64,000 bases of DNA, taken from contig NC_135140.1 of assembly GCF_051014445.1 (NCBI RefSeq), positions 11,674,001 to 11,738,000 of the forward strand. The letters run 5' to 3'. The notes under the pieces were generated by a model that ran no database searches, had not been told where the DNA came from, and was given only the letters and a program-made list of their open reading frames with translations. Numbering within the stretch: position 1 is the first letter of the stretch; each line of letters opens with the position of its first letter. Shown piece by piece: positions 48,274 to 59,480 of the stretch. Made by a program: the position numbers and the translations under genes. The stretch is from Colletes latitarsis (Eukaryota > Arthropoda > Insecta > Hymenoptera > Colletidae).

Positions 48274-49774
48274 CATTAAAAGTTTATTTCCATGCGCATC
48301 ATGGATCCAAATGCATTCCCAAGTTTTGATGGAATCATTTGTTTTGCTAGACTATTGGAATCGCTTGAAAAATTACGAAGACCGATTTGCGACGTACTCT
48401 GAGTAAAACTGAGGCGTGAAAGGGCCCCGTACTAAAATTTTTTGTGCACAGCCCTGCAACTTTCTAGGCCGGCCACGGCCTCGCGTGTACGTTCGACAAA
48501 TTTGTGCAAACTTGTCGACACAGCACGTCGATGTGAATCGTACTTAATGCCCAGCGTTCGCAACACCAAACACGTGAAATGCATCGGTGTAAATGTCAGG
48601 GTCATCGGCATAAGTAGCAGCCTTTCAGACGAATACCGATTAAATGCCGTCGCTTCCACTAGTTTTATACTGGCAGAGACCATTCTAATTGCATAATTTC
48701 CAGCTCGAAGCAGGCAAATATGGAATCTTAGTTAGCCAGGATAACAGAAACCGCTGCTTTCCGTTAAAAATCTAGTAGCCATTTTGAAAGTCGAGATAAA
48801 TCAGATTTTTTGTAAAAGCCAGGAATTTACACTCTTTATATACAAATGATAAATTTAATATAAAAAATGTGTTTATTCTGTTATTGTTCGAACAATTTCG
48901 TCACTGATCGGAAAACGAGCAATTACGAGATAACAAACGTTTGTAGAGACACCGTGTACGCTTTCTCTCTCGATTATTGTCATCGATTATTGACCTTGAA
49001 CTTGACCTTGGGCGTGTCCTCGACACACAAAGTAGCACGAAGACGATCGCGTCGAACGAGCCCTGACCTAACCTATTCTAGGCTATGTCTCCGTTCTCCG
49101 TATACAGACAAAGCCTAGGAGAGGCTAAATCAAGTTACTCTGCTTCGCAGAATCAATCGTTACGGGTGTCATCTTGTCGGTATATGTTTCATCGAATTCC
49201 GACGGTCGTCCGAAATATTGTATTTGCGGCTACGAAACATTCTCCGCAGGATTTTTCCTTCGTGCAACTATTGCTGACCGCTTCGAGGCTTTCGATTCAA
49301 TCTTTCTCGACGAATCCATCGAGGTTCCATTTTGAAATCGTATGGACAAACGCCCCGCGGGATTTTTTATTTTCTCGATTCAAACTGTTTCGTTCCATCG
49401 AGGTTTTCGAATCGTACGGGAACGCGGCGAAAGAAACCGTAATTTCGCGATCGACGATGGCTGCGACGAAGTAAAAGTCGAATTGCGACGCGCAGAAAAA
49501 GTCCGTGGTGTCGGTACACGCAGTTTTTTGAGGAGCTCTTTTTGCTGCAGTGGTCCGGCCGGTACAAAGAAAGCGTGTCACGCCTAAAAATACGCGGGGC
49601 GCGCAGGTAGATGTGAAAAGGTCGTAGGGGCCCGGGAGGGGAAGCAAAAAATAAAAAACGACGAAGGAATTGCACAAGAGCAACGATTTGGTATTCAAAT
49701 CGCCAGGCACGTTCCCGCCTCTCTCGTGGCGCAGGTACTTCTCCCGCAGAAGTAATACGAAAGCCTTCTTCGTT
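48274..49774. other. unassigned region entering a GC-rich island
   Basis: CpG and GC content rise from about 48950. Long overlapping frames occur on both strands without any recognisable family, as expected from stop-codon scarcity. Half-sites TGACCTTGAACTTGACCTTG lie at about 48990-49010. Confidence 0.4.
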
Positions 49775-50520
49775 TAAGTGTTTTTTTTTTCTTCTCCTCC
49801 TTCGCCCGAGACACCTCTTGGTTATTGCACTTGAATTGCCTTTTACCGTATCGTTCTTAATCTCCAAAATCGCAATTCGAAACACCAAACGAGAGATTGA
49901 TACAGAAAACACTCCCTTACCGATCGCGCGATACGGTTTTATCATTTACTTTCAATTCTAGACTAAAACTTCTCTTCTCGATCTTCTTCTTCGTTTACCG
50001 CCGCCTCTTGGATCCTTTCCCTGTTACTGCACTCGAATTGCCTTTTCTTAAATCGTTCTTAATCTCACCAGACGTATAGTTCGATACAGAAAACACTCTT
50101 ACCGATCGTGCGATACGGATTTAAACTTTTGCGTTCGATTCTAAACTAAAACTTTTCTTCTCGATCTTCTTCTTTCCTCTCCGCCGACTCTTGGATCTTT
50201 TCTCCGTTATAGCACTCGAATTGTTTCTCCAAAATCGCGACTCGAAACACCAGACGTTTCAGTTCGATACAGAAAACACTTACCGATCGTGCGGTACGGT
50301 TTTTTACTTTAGCGTTCGATTCTACATTAAAACTTCTCTTCTCGGTCTTCTACGTTTCCCTTCGCCACCTCTTGGCTCTTTTCTCCGTTATTGTACTCGA
50401 AATGCCTTTGCTCGTATCGTTCTTAATCTCGGTAAATCGCGACTCGAAACACCAAACGCATAGTTCGATACAGAAAGCACTCTCTTTACCGGTACGGTTT
50501 TAACTTTTGCGTTCGATTTA
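49775..50520. repeat. tandem array, unit about 185-200 bp, four copies
   Basis: GATACAGAAAACACT followed by TACCGATCGxGCGATACGG recurs at about 49898, 50083, 50266 and 50468. Each unit also has TCTTCTCGATCTTCTTCTTTC, CGCCxCCTCTTGG, TCGAATTGCCTTTTC and CTCGAAACACCAxACG. Pyrimidine-rich and non-coding. Confidence 0.85.
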
Positions 50521-52271
50521 CACCGCGGGCTGAATTACTCGCGCGCCGGCTGGAGCGTACCAGGCACAGAGGCATGTCCGCGAGGAATTTCAATGCGCCA
50601 TGACTCGCACAAGTGCGGAGAATTCAACGTCCGCACGTGCAACGTCCGACTGTCGGGGCTGTTACATAAATGAAATCGCCGCGGCACTGGTTATTTCGTT
50701 CATTTCCGAGTGCTGCTTCACTTTCTCCGGCAACGTTCGCGCACCCAAAGATACGAAGCGGTCCCGTCGCTCAAGAGAAGGAACGATTTCGTCTCGGAGC
50801 CGTTCTTTCGTCACGAAACGCCGGTCAACCGGATCCTGGAGCGTTCACCAAAGGAGAAATCGTGTCGATTTGGTATGGCCGTCTGCTCGAAATCGATACC
50901 GTGAATATCGACAGGGATTCACTATCGTCGAACCACGGAATTCCGTGCGTCGAATATCCACCGCGGCTGCTTTCCACATTTTTCGACGTCGACGCAGAGG
51001 TATCGTCTTGAGGAATTCGTCGCTTTCTCCGCGGGTCGGAGGCTCCGTCGCGCGCATCGCGGCGAACAGTATAATAATCGGACCAGGCGGAAAATATCGC
51101 GACGAAGCTGTCGATACGCCGCGAATCGCTTATTCCGTGAAAAGTATAATGTAAGGAACGGACAACGTAGGCGATCGGTATACGTGGCACAGGATTGGCC
51201 GGGTGACATACCTCGACACGACACACACCGGTGTGTTCGCACATCGGCAACCTGTGCACCCACTAACCACTAACCGGCGAACCACGGGAGGCCAAGATGT
51301 GCGCGCGCCAGGATAATATATGTATCTACGTGCGTTAACCACGTGAGATCGGCCAGCATCTTTCCACGGGCCTCTTTGGTGGGGACTTAACCTATGGACT
51401 GCTCTTTCTCTCTGTCTTTCTCGCGCGCGAACCTTGGATCCCCGGGAAATCGCTAGAATCTTAAGATCGCCGGATCACTGCGCGGCCACCGGCTGTGCGA
51501 TCTACGCTGCGCAACATAATTATACCGCCGCAGATATAGCGATTCTCGAAATTGATCCGGTGCTTTATTATAGGGTCGATTGCCCTAATATGGAATACGT
51601 TTCTTCACGCACATGGAAATGTCGGTTTTTGACTTTCGGTCCGGTTGGTCGCCAGCTCGATGAAAGAGCGTTCCAATCGTTTTGCTCGATTTTCTCTTCG
51701 ATTACGTTGTCGAGGAGAGAAAAACGAGCCGCAAGCGGAAATAAAGGGCGACCGTGTCCGCAAATTATACTCCTGTTGTTCTCGACCCGTCGATCTATAA
51801 ACGGGGTATCGGTTCTTTTCACGATCGAGGCTCGATCGCGTTGTTTGACGTATTCGTTTCAGCCGTAGCTCGTTTCATCGCGCGGTCAGCTTTGTTTTTA
51901 CCGCAGACGATTCCTCTGTTATTTACTCGGCGCAGTAGGTAGCGACGGTGTCTCGTTCGCCAAGGTAGGCGCCCACTTTTTTATTCGCCACCCCGTAGAC
52001 GGCGAGTTCTCACTCGGCATTCTCGGCAATCTCTGATCGACGAGTTTTTATGAAGGTCGTACGAACTACGTGAGCCGTACCCACTTACCCAGCTGCATCG
52101 CGATGCGCGTGTTTATGCTATTTGCGGCCGAGCCGGACGTACGAAAAATACGCCGACGTTACAGGTGTAACGAATTCGGAAAAAGTGCTTTCACCGACCT
52201 TTTTTTTTCTCACCACCATTATACACTGCGGGACAAAATTGTAGGACGCTTTACATACACTCGCGTCGATA
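50521..52271. other. GC-rich island, no gene assigned
   Basis: High CpG DNA with overlapping frames on both strands (for example 50600-51154 plus and 50825-51259 minus), none resembling a known protein. It looks like the promoter and 5' UTR of a CpG-rich gene whose coding exons are not in the window, but splice sites cannot be chosen. A solo GGGTCGATTGCCCTAATATG terminus lies at 51571-51601. Confidence 0.4.
51571..51601 (+). mobile_element. solo terminus of the GGGTCAGYTGCCC element
   Basis: TAGGGTCGATTGCCCTAATA followed by TGGAATACG matches both termini of the element at 47376-48273. No facing partner was found nearby. Confidence 0.6.
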
Positions 52272-52947
52272 TTTAAGGAGGTATCGCTGTCTAGACTGTC
52301 AATTTCACGGTCCTTTTTGTGATTTTTTTTTTTAATGACAGATAGGCTGTTTTGTACTGAGACTTTGTAGACATATTTATTCATCTTATAAGCGTGTACA
52401 ATATTATTTTCATGGAAAAATATTAAAAATCGTGGGAATTGTAACTTCTTATTTAATGGCTCTTTTGGAAAAGGTGCTTCAATGGCTTCCAGGATTCCAG
52501 ATAATTTGAAACAGAGGGGGTTAAAGTATCTTTATAAGGAAGGTTGTAGTTATAGCAGGAACTAGGGAGAAGTCAAAATCCTGATAAATAAAGAAATGGC
52601 GACGCTTCAAGTTTCGAATTTCTATTTGTTAATTGTTCTTTTGTCTTTAGCGTATCAAAAGAAATAGTAAAACTCAATATTTTTTTAAATCTCTAGTTCC
52701 AGCTATAAAGGCGCGTCTGCTGAATATTCTCTCCAAATTTGAAGTCAATCGGTTTGCTAGATCTTGAAATATCATGTAAGCCAGTTTAAATGCGTTTTTT
52801 TAAACAAGAAGCTATAACTTTCGCAATTTTTAATATTTTGTATTATATCTGCAAAATGTCACTACAAAACAACCTACCTGTCGTTAAAAAAAAAATCACA
52901 AAAAAAGGCCGAAGAAATGACAGCCTAGACAGCAATACTCCTTTAAG
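52272..52947. mobile_element. 676-bp TIR element (TTTAAGGAG)
   Basis: The left end TTTAAGGAGGTATCGCTGTC and right end AGCAATACTCCTTTAA are inverted repeats. The arms extend about 150 bp, including TTTTTGTGATTTTTTTTT, GGCTGTTTTGTA and AAAATATTAAAAATCG and their complements. The centre is unrelated AT-rich DNA. No transposase. Confidence 0.82.
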
Positions 52948-54984
52948 TTGACACGCTCGAATTCAAGCAACGTATCGCTTATTGCTAACGCGATATTATC
53001 TAATTCTACTTTCTAATTCGTACCATACATTTTCTGTTACGTTTAAGCCCGAAGACTGCAGTTTTGATAACTATAGGGCAATTATAAACCAACCACAGTC
53101 TGACAATCACGGCCTTATGTTTCGGACCGTTACCTTGATAGTAATAGCCAATTTTTCGGTACTTTGTTTCAAATTTTTTTTTAAATATCCAAGTATATCC
53201 ACTCTTTCCGCTTTCAACACTACTATACAGAGATGACTTGTTGGGTAGGCACCTACAAACTAAACGGTGCAAGGGCAAGGAGAGAAGGTCTTCGCGCCGT
53301 CTTATTCCCACTGGAGAGGCTCTACTGGAGGTAGTAGGGTCTCCATAACCACGAGAGATACATTTTTCTCCTATTTACGGCTAGTATTTTGAGCGTACGG
53401 TTACGCCAATGCCTCTCAGTCTTGTCCTATCCTACTTTGTCCCTATACGTTTCGTTCACATCCTTCCTCACGCGATGGAATTGTAGTTGTGAACGGCTCA
53501 GTCAATAATGACAATGCGTGTGAGAGCAGGCGTCGCTATTACGCTACGGCCAATTAGCATGCCTAGTCATCTCTGTATAGTACCTAGAAATAATATAGAA
53601 ATATGTGAAGTGTCATACTTTTGTTCTAGTATACGTTTCATCATCCATAACTCAAAGATTAAGGTATGCAGGACATTTGTTCGCAGGACAGTTTTTAATC
53701 ATTTTAGTGTGTAGATTCGTCTCTTTAGACATTTACGTGTATTTTAGAAACACTCTGTATACTTTTACCTATGACGCCCCCCATCTCAATATTGCTTCTG
53801 GATCTGTCCTTGGTCGAGCTACGTCGCTCGTTCAAACGGGAAACGCGAACCGCTAATTTTCGATAGCAATGTGCGAGACGTTGTTGACCGACGCGCGCAA
53901 TTGATTGAATAATTACGGTTATTCCATGGATAGCCGTTCCAAATACAAGGGCAAACAGGTTGCTCTTAGTTTCATTTTTTTTTTGTCCCATGGCATTCGA
54001 CTTGCAATCAGCAGCGCGATGCTTTATCTTACGATCGCTGGTCAGTATTTCGAATTCCCATTTGCAACGTCGAAGATGAAAATGGCGGCGGACTACGATA
54101 ATTTATTAACTAGTCCGGCAAGTCAAACCTGTTGGTTCCCCCGTAGACGTGTGTTGCGCGTCGCGTCCGAACGCGTGGAACTGGTGTTCTTTGATATCTT
54201 TCAGTAGAAAATTGTCCGTTAAGTCTTCCTGCTGGCACCATTCCCTAATTTCAACTTCTAAATTCACCGGTTGAATTTGTTCGGTTTCCGTCTGACGCTT
54301 AACTTTAGGGTAAGGTGCTCGAAAATTGTTCCTCTAAGGCTTTTTGGCTATCGTTCGAAAATTATGTATATACAAATCTGAAACAAGTCGTAAAGTATCT
54401 TGAAAGCCTTAATTACGAGGCCCTGCTATCGACTTGTTCTAACAGTTTATACACACAAAGTAAAAAATACATGTATATGTAAAAGTATGCATTATTCGAG
54501 CTTTAGGAAGAACGTTCCCTATTTCCAACAATTTTTCATTTATATCAGACAGTTGCTTAATGATATGTATCGTGTAAATGTTAATTAGAAACATTATTTT
54601 GCCTAAAACACTCGTGCGTTAGTAGATCGAATAGACTACGGAACCAACTGCCGATGTGTGGGCGTATCACTTTTCCACCCTTTTGATACTCTTCAATAAG
54701 TTATGAATGTGACTATATGTGTCAAAAAGTTTCATTCCATCGGCAGTTGACGCGTTGGAAGGACACCAGGAAGCTCTTCCTCCGACCTCCAACCCCTTGC
54801 TGACCACTACTGATCACTGCTGGCCAGTGTTTACCATTTACTAGTAAAAGATGACCAGTGGCAACTAATTATTTAAACTTGCATCCCATATTATTTTGAC
54901 GCGAATTTACCGATTTATTTTATTTTATTGCTTGAAAGAAATTTAACGCTATTTGACTATTGACCGGTTTCTGCTCTATCGGTA
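52948..54984. other. intergenic, no gene identified
   Basis: No recognisable protein. A short CTGACCACTACTGATCACTG stretch at about 54799 resembles the minisatellite in the 18.5-21.3 kb palindrome. A small hairpin pairs CAACTGCCGAT (about 54640) with ATCGGCAGTTG (about 54740). Confidence 0.45.
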
Positions 54985-56027
54985 TACAGGGTGTTCGGTT
55001 ACCCATGGGAAAAATTTTAATGGGGAATTCTAGAGGCCAAAATAAGACGAAAATCAAGAATACCAATTTGTTGATGGAGGCTTCGTTAAATAGTTATTAA
55101 CAATTAAATTCAAAAATTTCAAATCGTTCTGGAAAAATTATTTTCGGTTAGGTGGGTCAATTACAATCATTTTTGGTCATTAGACATACCCACGAAATCC
55201 TACGCACTTTCAAGGAAAAAATTCCTTACCGAAAGTATAATCTGAGGTCTGAAATGGTTCCCCGATATTTCATGTGAATCTTTGAAACATCATAACTCCT
55301 GAACGGATTGGACGATTTTAATGTTTAAAAAAGCAAACAACGCGTATTTTAATGGAGAATATGTAGAAATTGCAAAAATATACGAAAAGTTGATCCTTGA
55401 CAACGCAAAATGGGAAAAACCCCATAAAAATGGTTTAATTTTCAAACAGCCATAACTCCTATAATAGTGAATATATTTCAGTGAAACTTTTTTCTGAAGT
55501 AGAGCTCATGGATACCCACAAAAAAGTATTAGATAACTTTTCTGTAGGGGGTCAAACAAAATTATTAAAAATCAAAAAGGAATGTTTAAGAAAAATCGAC
55601 GGGGGGTAGGTGCCTAAATTTTTCGGTGAATAAAAAAATTTCAAATCGTTCTGGAAAAATTATTTTCGGTTACGGGGGTCAATTACAATCATTTTTGGTC
55701 ATTATACATACCCTCGAAATCCTACCCACTTTCGAGATAAAAATTCGAGAAGGTGTGAAATTTTTCGACGGAAAAAAAAAATTTCAAATCGTTTTGGAAA
55801 AATTATACTCGATTGCAGGGTTCAATTACAATCATTTTTGGTGGATAGACATACCCCCGAAATCTTGCGCATTTTCGAGAAAAAAATTCAGCACAGCCGA
55901 AACTTTAAACGTTAATAACTTTTTAACGAAGCCTCCATTGACAAATTGGTATTCTTGATTTTCGTCTTATTTTGGCCTCTAGAATCTCTCATTAAAATTT
56001 TTCCCAGGGGTGGCCGAACACCCTGTA
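54985..56027. mobile_element. TACAGGGTG TIR element, 1,043 bp (copy E)
   Basis: Longest copy of the family, with both ends intact: TACAGGGTGTTCGGTTACCC and GGGGTGGCCGAACACCCTGTA. The terminal repeats extend about 110 bp. Inside are three direct repeats of about 115 bp (near 55110, 55625 and 55780) marked by TTTCAAATCGTTCTGGAAAA and CAATTACAATCATTTTTGG. The 55260-55540 core is inverted relative to copy A. No open frame resembling a transposase. Confidence 0.88.
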
Positions 56028-56327
56028 TATCTTTCTATATTTGACAATTTATTTTATTTCGTTATGTTAATGTGGAGTTAGGTTTAAATTTACCTATACT
56101 CTTAATTTTACCTCGTTTTCTTTGATAGAACTAAACGAAAATATGGAAGGAACTTTGATTCCTTCTGCCTCCCAAGTTTAGTAATTTAAGAACGTAAAAT
56201 GGAGATCGATGGAACTTGGATTCCATCTATCTCTCCTCGATAGAAGAAAGTCCTTTGTCGCGGATAACACCGAGTTAATGGCTGCGAATTTAAAATAGTT
56301 TTAAAAGATTTTTTTACATATGTTAAC

Positions 56328-56720
56328 TTTACCGATTCTCATGGTTGAAAGTATATATTTCTCGGTGACACTGTACATTTAAACAAAGAGGTCTCTCCAT
56401 AACCATCGATTTTTTACGAAGTCGATACTTCAGTTTATGCAAGACCAAATTGCATGTATCCAAATATTAAAACGATTGTAGGAAATGCGATTTTAGTGTT
56501 TGGTTGTATCGTCACTCTCTAACAATAAGCATTACATTTGTAAGAAATAGCAACCCTGTACTCGCTGTAAGGGAAGACTGCGTTTACTAACTTTACCGAT
56601 TTCAGTAGTTTAATTGCTATACTTTCCAAGATCACCGTTCTATAAGGGAAGAGGTCGCTCAAAAACCACTAGTTTTTTCACTAGGTCGGTATTTCAGTTC
56701 ATGTGCCACTGACTTCCATA
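56328..56720. repeat. diverged direct repeat pair
   Basis: About 56328-56455 and 56600-56715 share TTTACCGATT, then AGAGGTCxCTC, TTTTTTxACxAxGTCG and TACTTCAGTTxATG in order. Origin unknown. Confidence 0.55.
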
Positions 56721-56784
56721 ATTGACGGAATTTTTTTCCATTCTCCTTGTAAAACATTTTTAAGGTAGGTTATATTTATTTGTT

Positions 56785-57482
56785 ATTTTATGTTTTCTGA
56801 TTTCTCTTCCCAAATTATCCAACAAGTGTTCAATAGCATTTAAATAGAAACACTAAGATAGAAAGAAAAAGATTATTTTTCAACATTTGGTCCTATTAAA
56901 AAATCCAGTCCTTTCCTAGTCCTAATTTTTTTGCATTATTTTTTGAATGACTTAAGAATATTCATCGATTCTCGACAGTTTCTACAAAAAACTAAATTCC
57001 CTACTTCTGATACCACCATTGAGATCTAAACCATGACGGATCCACCGCCATGCTTTACAGTTGGTACTATGTTTTTCAAATCTAATGATGTGCCACTCGT
57101 GCTGCTTTTTCTCTATCCTTATCCTTCGTCTCTTCAAACTGCTCCAAAGATATTAAATTTACCTTCGTCTGTAAGTAATATTCTTTAGAAAAATTGTTTA
57201 TTCTCTCGTTTATGCTTTTTTGCAAATTCAATTCTTTTTGGTGATTTGATGCCACTAATCATAAGTAAAGGTTTTTTTCACGGTACACAACCATGATATC
57301 AAAATTTATTTTTAAATTTTTCGAATATTTTCAAACTGTACTGTTCTTCCTAAATTATTTTCTACTTGCATGGCTATTTTTGAAACAATTACATTTGAAT
57401 CTTGGATTATTTGCACTACAAATCGTATATCCCTATCACTTAAAATTTTAAGTTGACTGCTACGTCTTTTTTCTGTTTTTAC
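56785..57482 (-). pseudogene. Tc1-like transposase pseudogene
   Basis: Read leftward with frame changes. The N-terminal DNA-binding part has KILSDRDIRFVVQIIQDSN (about 57450). Next comes RIEFAKKHKREN with the first catalytic aspartate in LLTDEGKFNIFG (about 57143-57183), then VKHGGGSVM (57031-57060) followed at once by a stop, and IEHLLDNLGREIRKH (about 56797-56840). These are standard landmarks of Tc1/mariner transposases of the DDE class. Stops and frameshifts show it is dead. Terminal repeats were not found. It abuts the duplicated segment that begins near 57537. Confidence 0.85.
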
Positions 57483-57536
57483 AGCTACTAATTATTTCAG
57501 AATTTTTTATTATGTATTAAAGAATAGAATGTTTTC

Positions 57537-57715
57537 TTGCATTGTAATATAAAAGGCAATTATTGGTGTTAATTAATTTATATTACAAAGATTATTATCT
57601 TACCACATATTTCAGCCCAAGATGTTATGAACTTTTCTACTTATAATTATCAGAAATTCATTAAAGGTGAAACCTTGTTAAATACAGTAAATTTTCAACA
57701 AGGTTATTAGTTATT
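57537..57715 (+). pseudogene. decayed copy of the last dehydrogenase exon
   Basis: Aligns with 44171-44376, sharing ATTAATTAATTTA, CAGAAATTCATTAAAGGTGA, TTGTTAAATACAGTAAA and AAGGTTATTAG. About 13 bp around the former CGTAACTCGTCCCC are deleted, the splice acceptor has become ACAAAG, and the catalytic histidine codon context is altered. Upstream exons are absent. Confidence 0.85.
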
Positions 57716-57907
57716 TCAAAGATTTATCTATAAATGGGATTTTTTTCAACAAAGTTTATACAGTATTATATATATAACGAAAAAGTGAGACAATATAAAC
57801 TGATAATCATATATAAAACTTAAATGATATTAATGCAATATTAGTTATTTCAATAATTTATATAATGATAAATTTCTTTAGTATTATAAAATGTCCTTAC
57901 AAAATAT

Positions 57908-59082
57908 TCACTCTGTTTCTTGAGCAGCAGGGCAGGAAGATGGTTTTAAACCTCGTATACTGAGGTCGTAAACAACTTCCTCTATTTTTTTAATGGAGTA
58001 CTTCAAACTGTCAAAACGTTTCCTTAGATTGTCATTTTTTAAATTTAATAGTCTGAAGCCCACGTTTAGTTCATTCACAAATCTTGCAATCTCTATAGGC
58101 CGATTGTAATCACCATTAGTAACACTATTTACAGCAAAACGACTCTGAAACATAACGTATAGATCAGTAATAACTATAGTTAAATTATAAATTATACATA
58201 CCAATTCTGTAGATAATTGTAGTAAACCCATTAAGAAATCTTCCAAGTCCAAGTGAAAACCATCCTCTCGATTATTTTTGACTATATTTACAATATAAAT
58301 TTAATATAAAAGAAAAGAAATATAAATAGACATGTATTATAAATCGCATACCTCCTAACATTGCTGCAACAGTTTCCTTAGTAACCAAAACCTTAATTTC
58401 TAAATATATTACTAAAGATGCTAAGAAACATAATTTTTGTGTGACAAAACGCCAGTGGTCGTGAAACCTATAGTATTGATCTTTTGGTACAGCTTTTGCA
58501 AGTAACATATAACTTTTACGTACATCTTCAAATATTACTCTTGCCTTTGCACAATATTCAGATACAACTGTGAATAAAAGGAGAAATAATTGCATCGATA
58601 ATACGAAGATATATTACGTGTGTACATACTTATGTTTTCTTCAAAGTTATTTTCATTATGAATATTCTGTAATATCATCAGAATATCTCTGCAACTTTTT
58701 TCAAGATCTCGTACATTGAAACGGATTTCCTTCAACAAAAGAAAATAAATATTACTTTACATATGTTGTGTTCTTAATCATGATTATATGATTATGACAT
58801 AAAGTTTTCATGAATCTGTCAACATATTTTAACCTACAATACATATTAACTACACATGAAATACTTTACGTTGATCGTAAAATAAGAAGGAAATGAAGAA
58901 TCTTGCAAATGTTCATACAAAAACGTTTCATTTTGTTAAAGTCTACATAAAACGAATTAACAGTATTAATAAATTGTCACTGCAAAACTTAATCAGTTAA
59001 CTGCACCCACCTCACGCAATTCTTCTTCATTACTCAAAAAGTCGTGAAATGAATTAAATATTTGCAGTATTCTCTCACTCAT
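57908..59082 (-). CDS. trsn: Translin
   Basis: Single-stranded nucleic-acid-binding protein. With TRAX it forms the C3PO octamer that removes siRNA passenger strands and processes tRNA; the active site is on TRAX. Five exons: 59011-59082, 58630-58729, 58352-58567, 58202-58281 and 57908-58144, with consistent phases, 234 residues (human 228). Landmarks: MSERILQIFNSFHDFLSNEE, EIRFNVRDLEKSCRDIL, DQYYRFHDHWRFVTQKL, TKETVAAMLG, DGFHLDLEDFLMGLLQL, SVTNGDYNRPIEIARF, GFRLLNLKNDNLRKRFD and VEEVVYDLSIRGL. All-helical. The gene points toward the dead dehydrogenase exon 0.2 kb away, mirroring the ancestral convergent pair. Confidence 0.96.
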
Positions 59083-59251
59083 ATTGATCCCAAATCTATT
59101 GACAAACTACGTAGAAGATAAATGTATCGTGTTATCAATATTTTACCAAAACGATATCTTGTCCCTGCATACAAGATTAGTGACTCCCAATCCCAATGAC
59201 GCCAGAGTCACCTAACCCATACTCAATGTTACCAGACCCGGCACTGGGTGC

Positions 59252-59480
59252 CAGTGTGGCCAGATTTCGCATAATTGAGTGCATCGACGTCGACACTACA
59301 AACGACGAACTTCCTTAGCATCTAACAGAGTGGCGAGGAATAACAGGCATATACTACCGTAAGAGTCACGTATATGTGAGTTCAGTGCACTTCGCGCAAC
59401 TTCGGAAAATCGAGAAAGAAGGCGAGTATCAGTCTTTCTTTCTTGCTCTTGTAACAGCTGAAAGTCGACACGGTCTTAAA
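59252..59480 (+). mobile_element. single arm of the CAGTGTGG fold-back family
   Basis: CAGTGTGGCCAGATTTCGCA followed by TAATTGAGTGCATCGACGTC closely matches the left arm of the 45,009 element through CTTGCTCTTGTAACAGCTG. No opposite arm was found, so it is a truncated or solo end. Confidence 0.8.

Noticed and set aside
49297..51868. Several overlapping frames of 110-190 residues on both strands
   Set aside because: CpG-rich DNA has few stop codons; none shows a domain, splice support or family resemblance, and they exclude each other.
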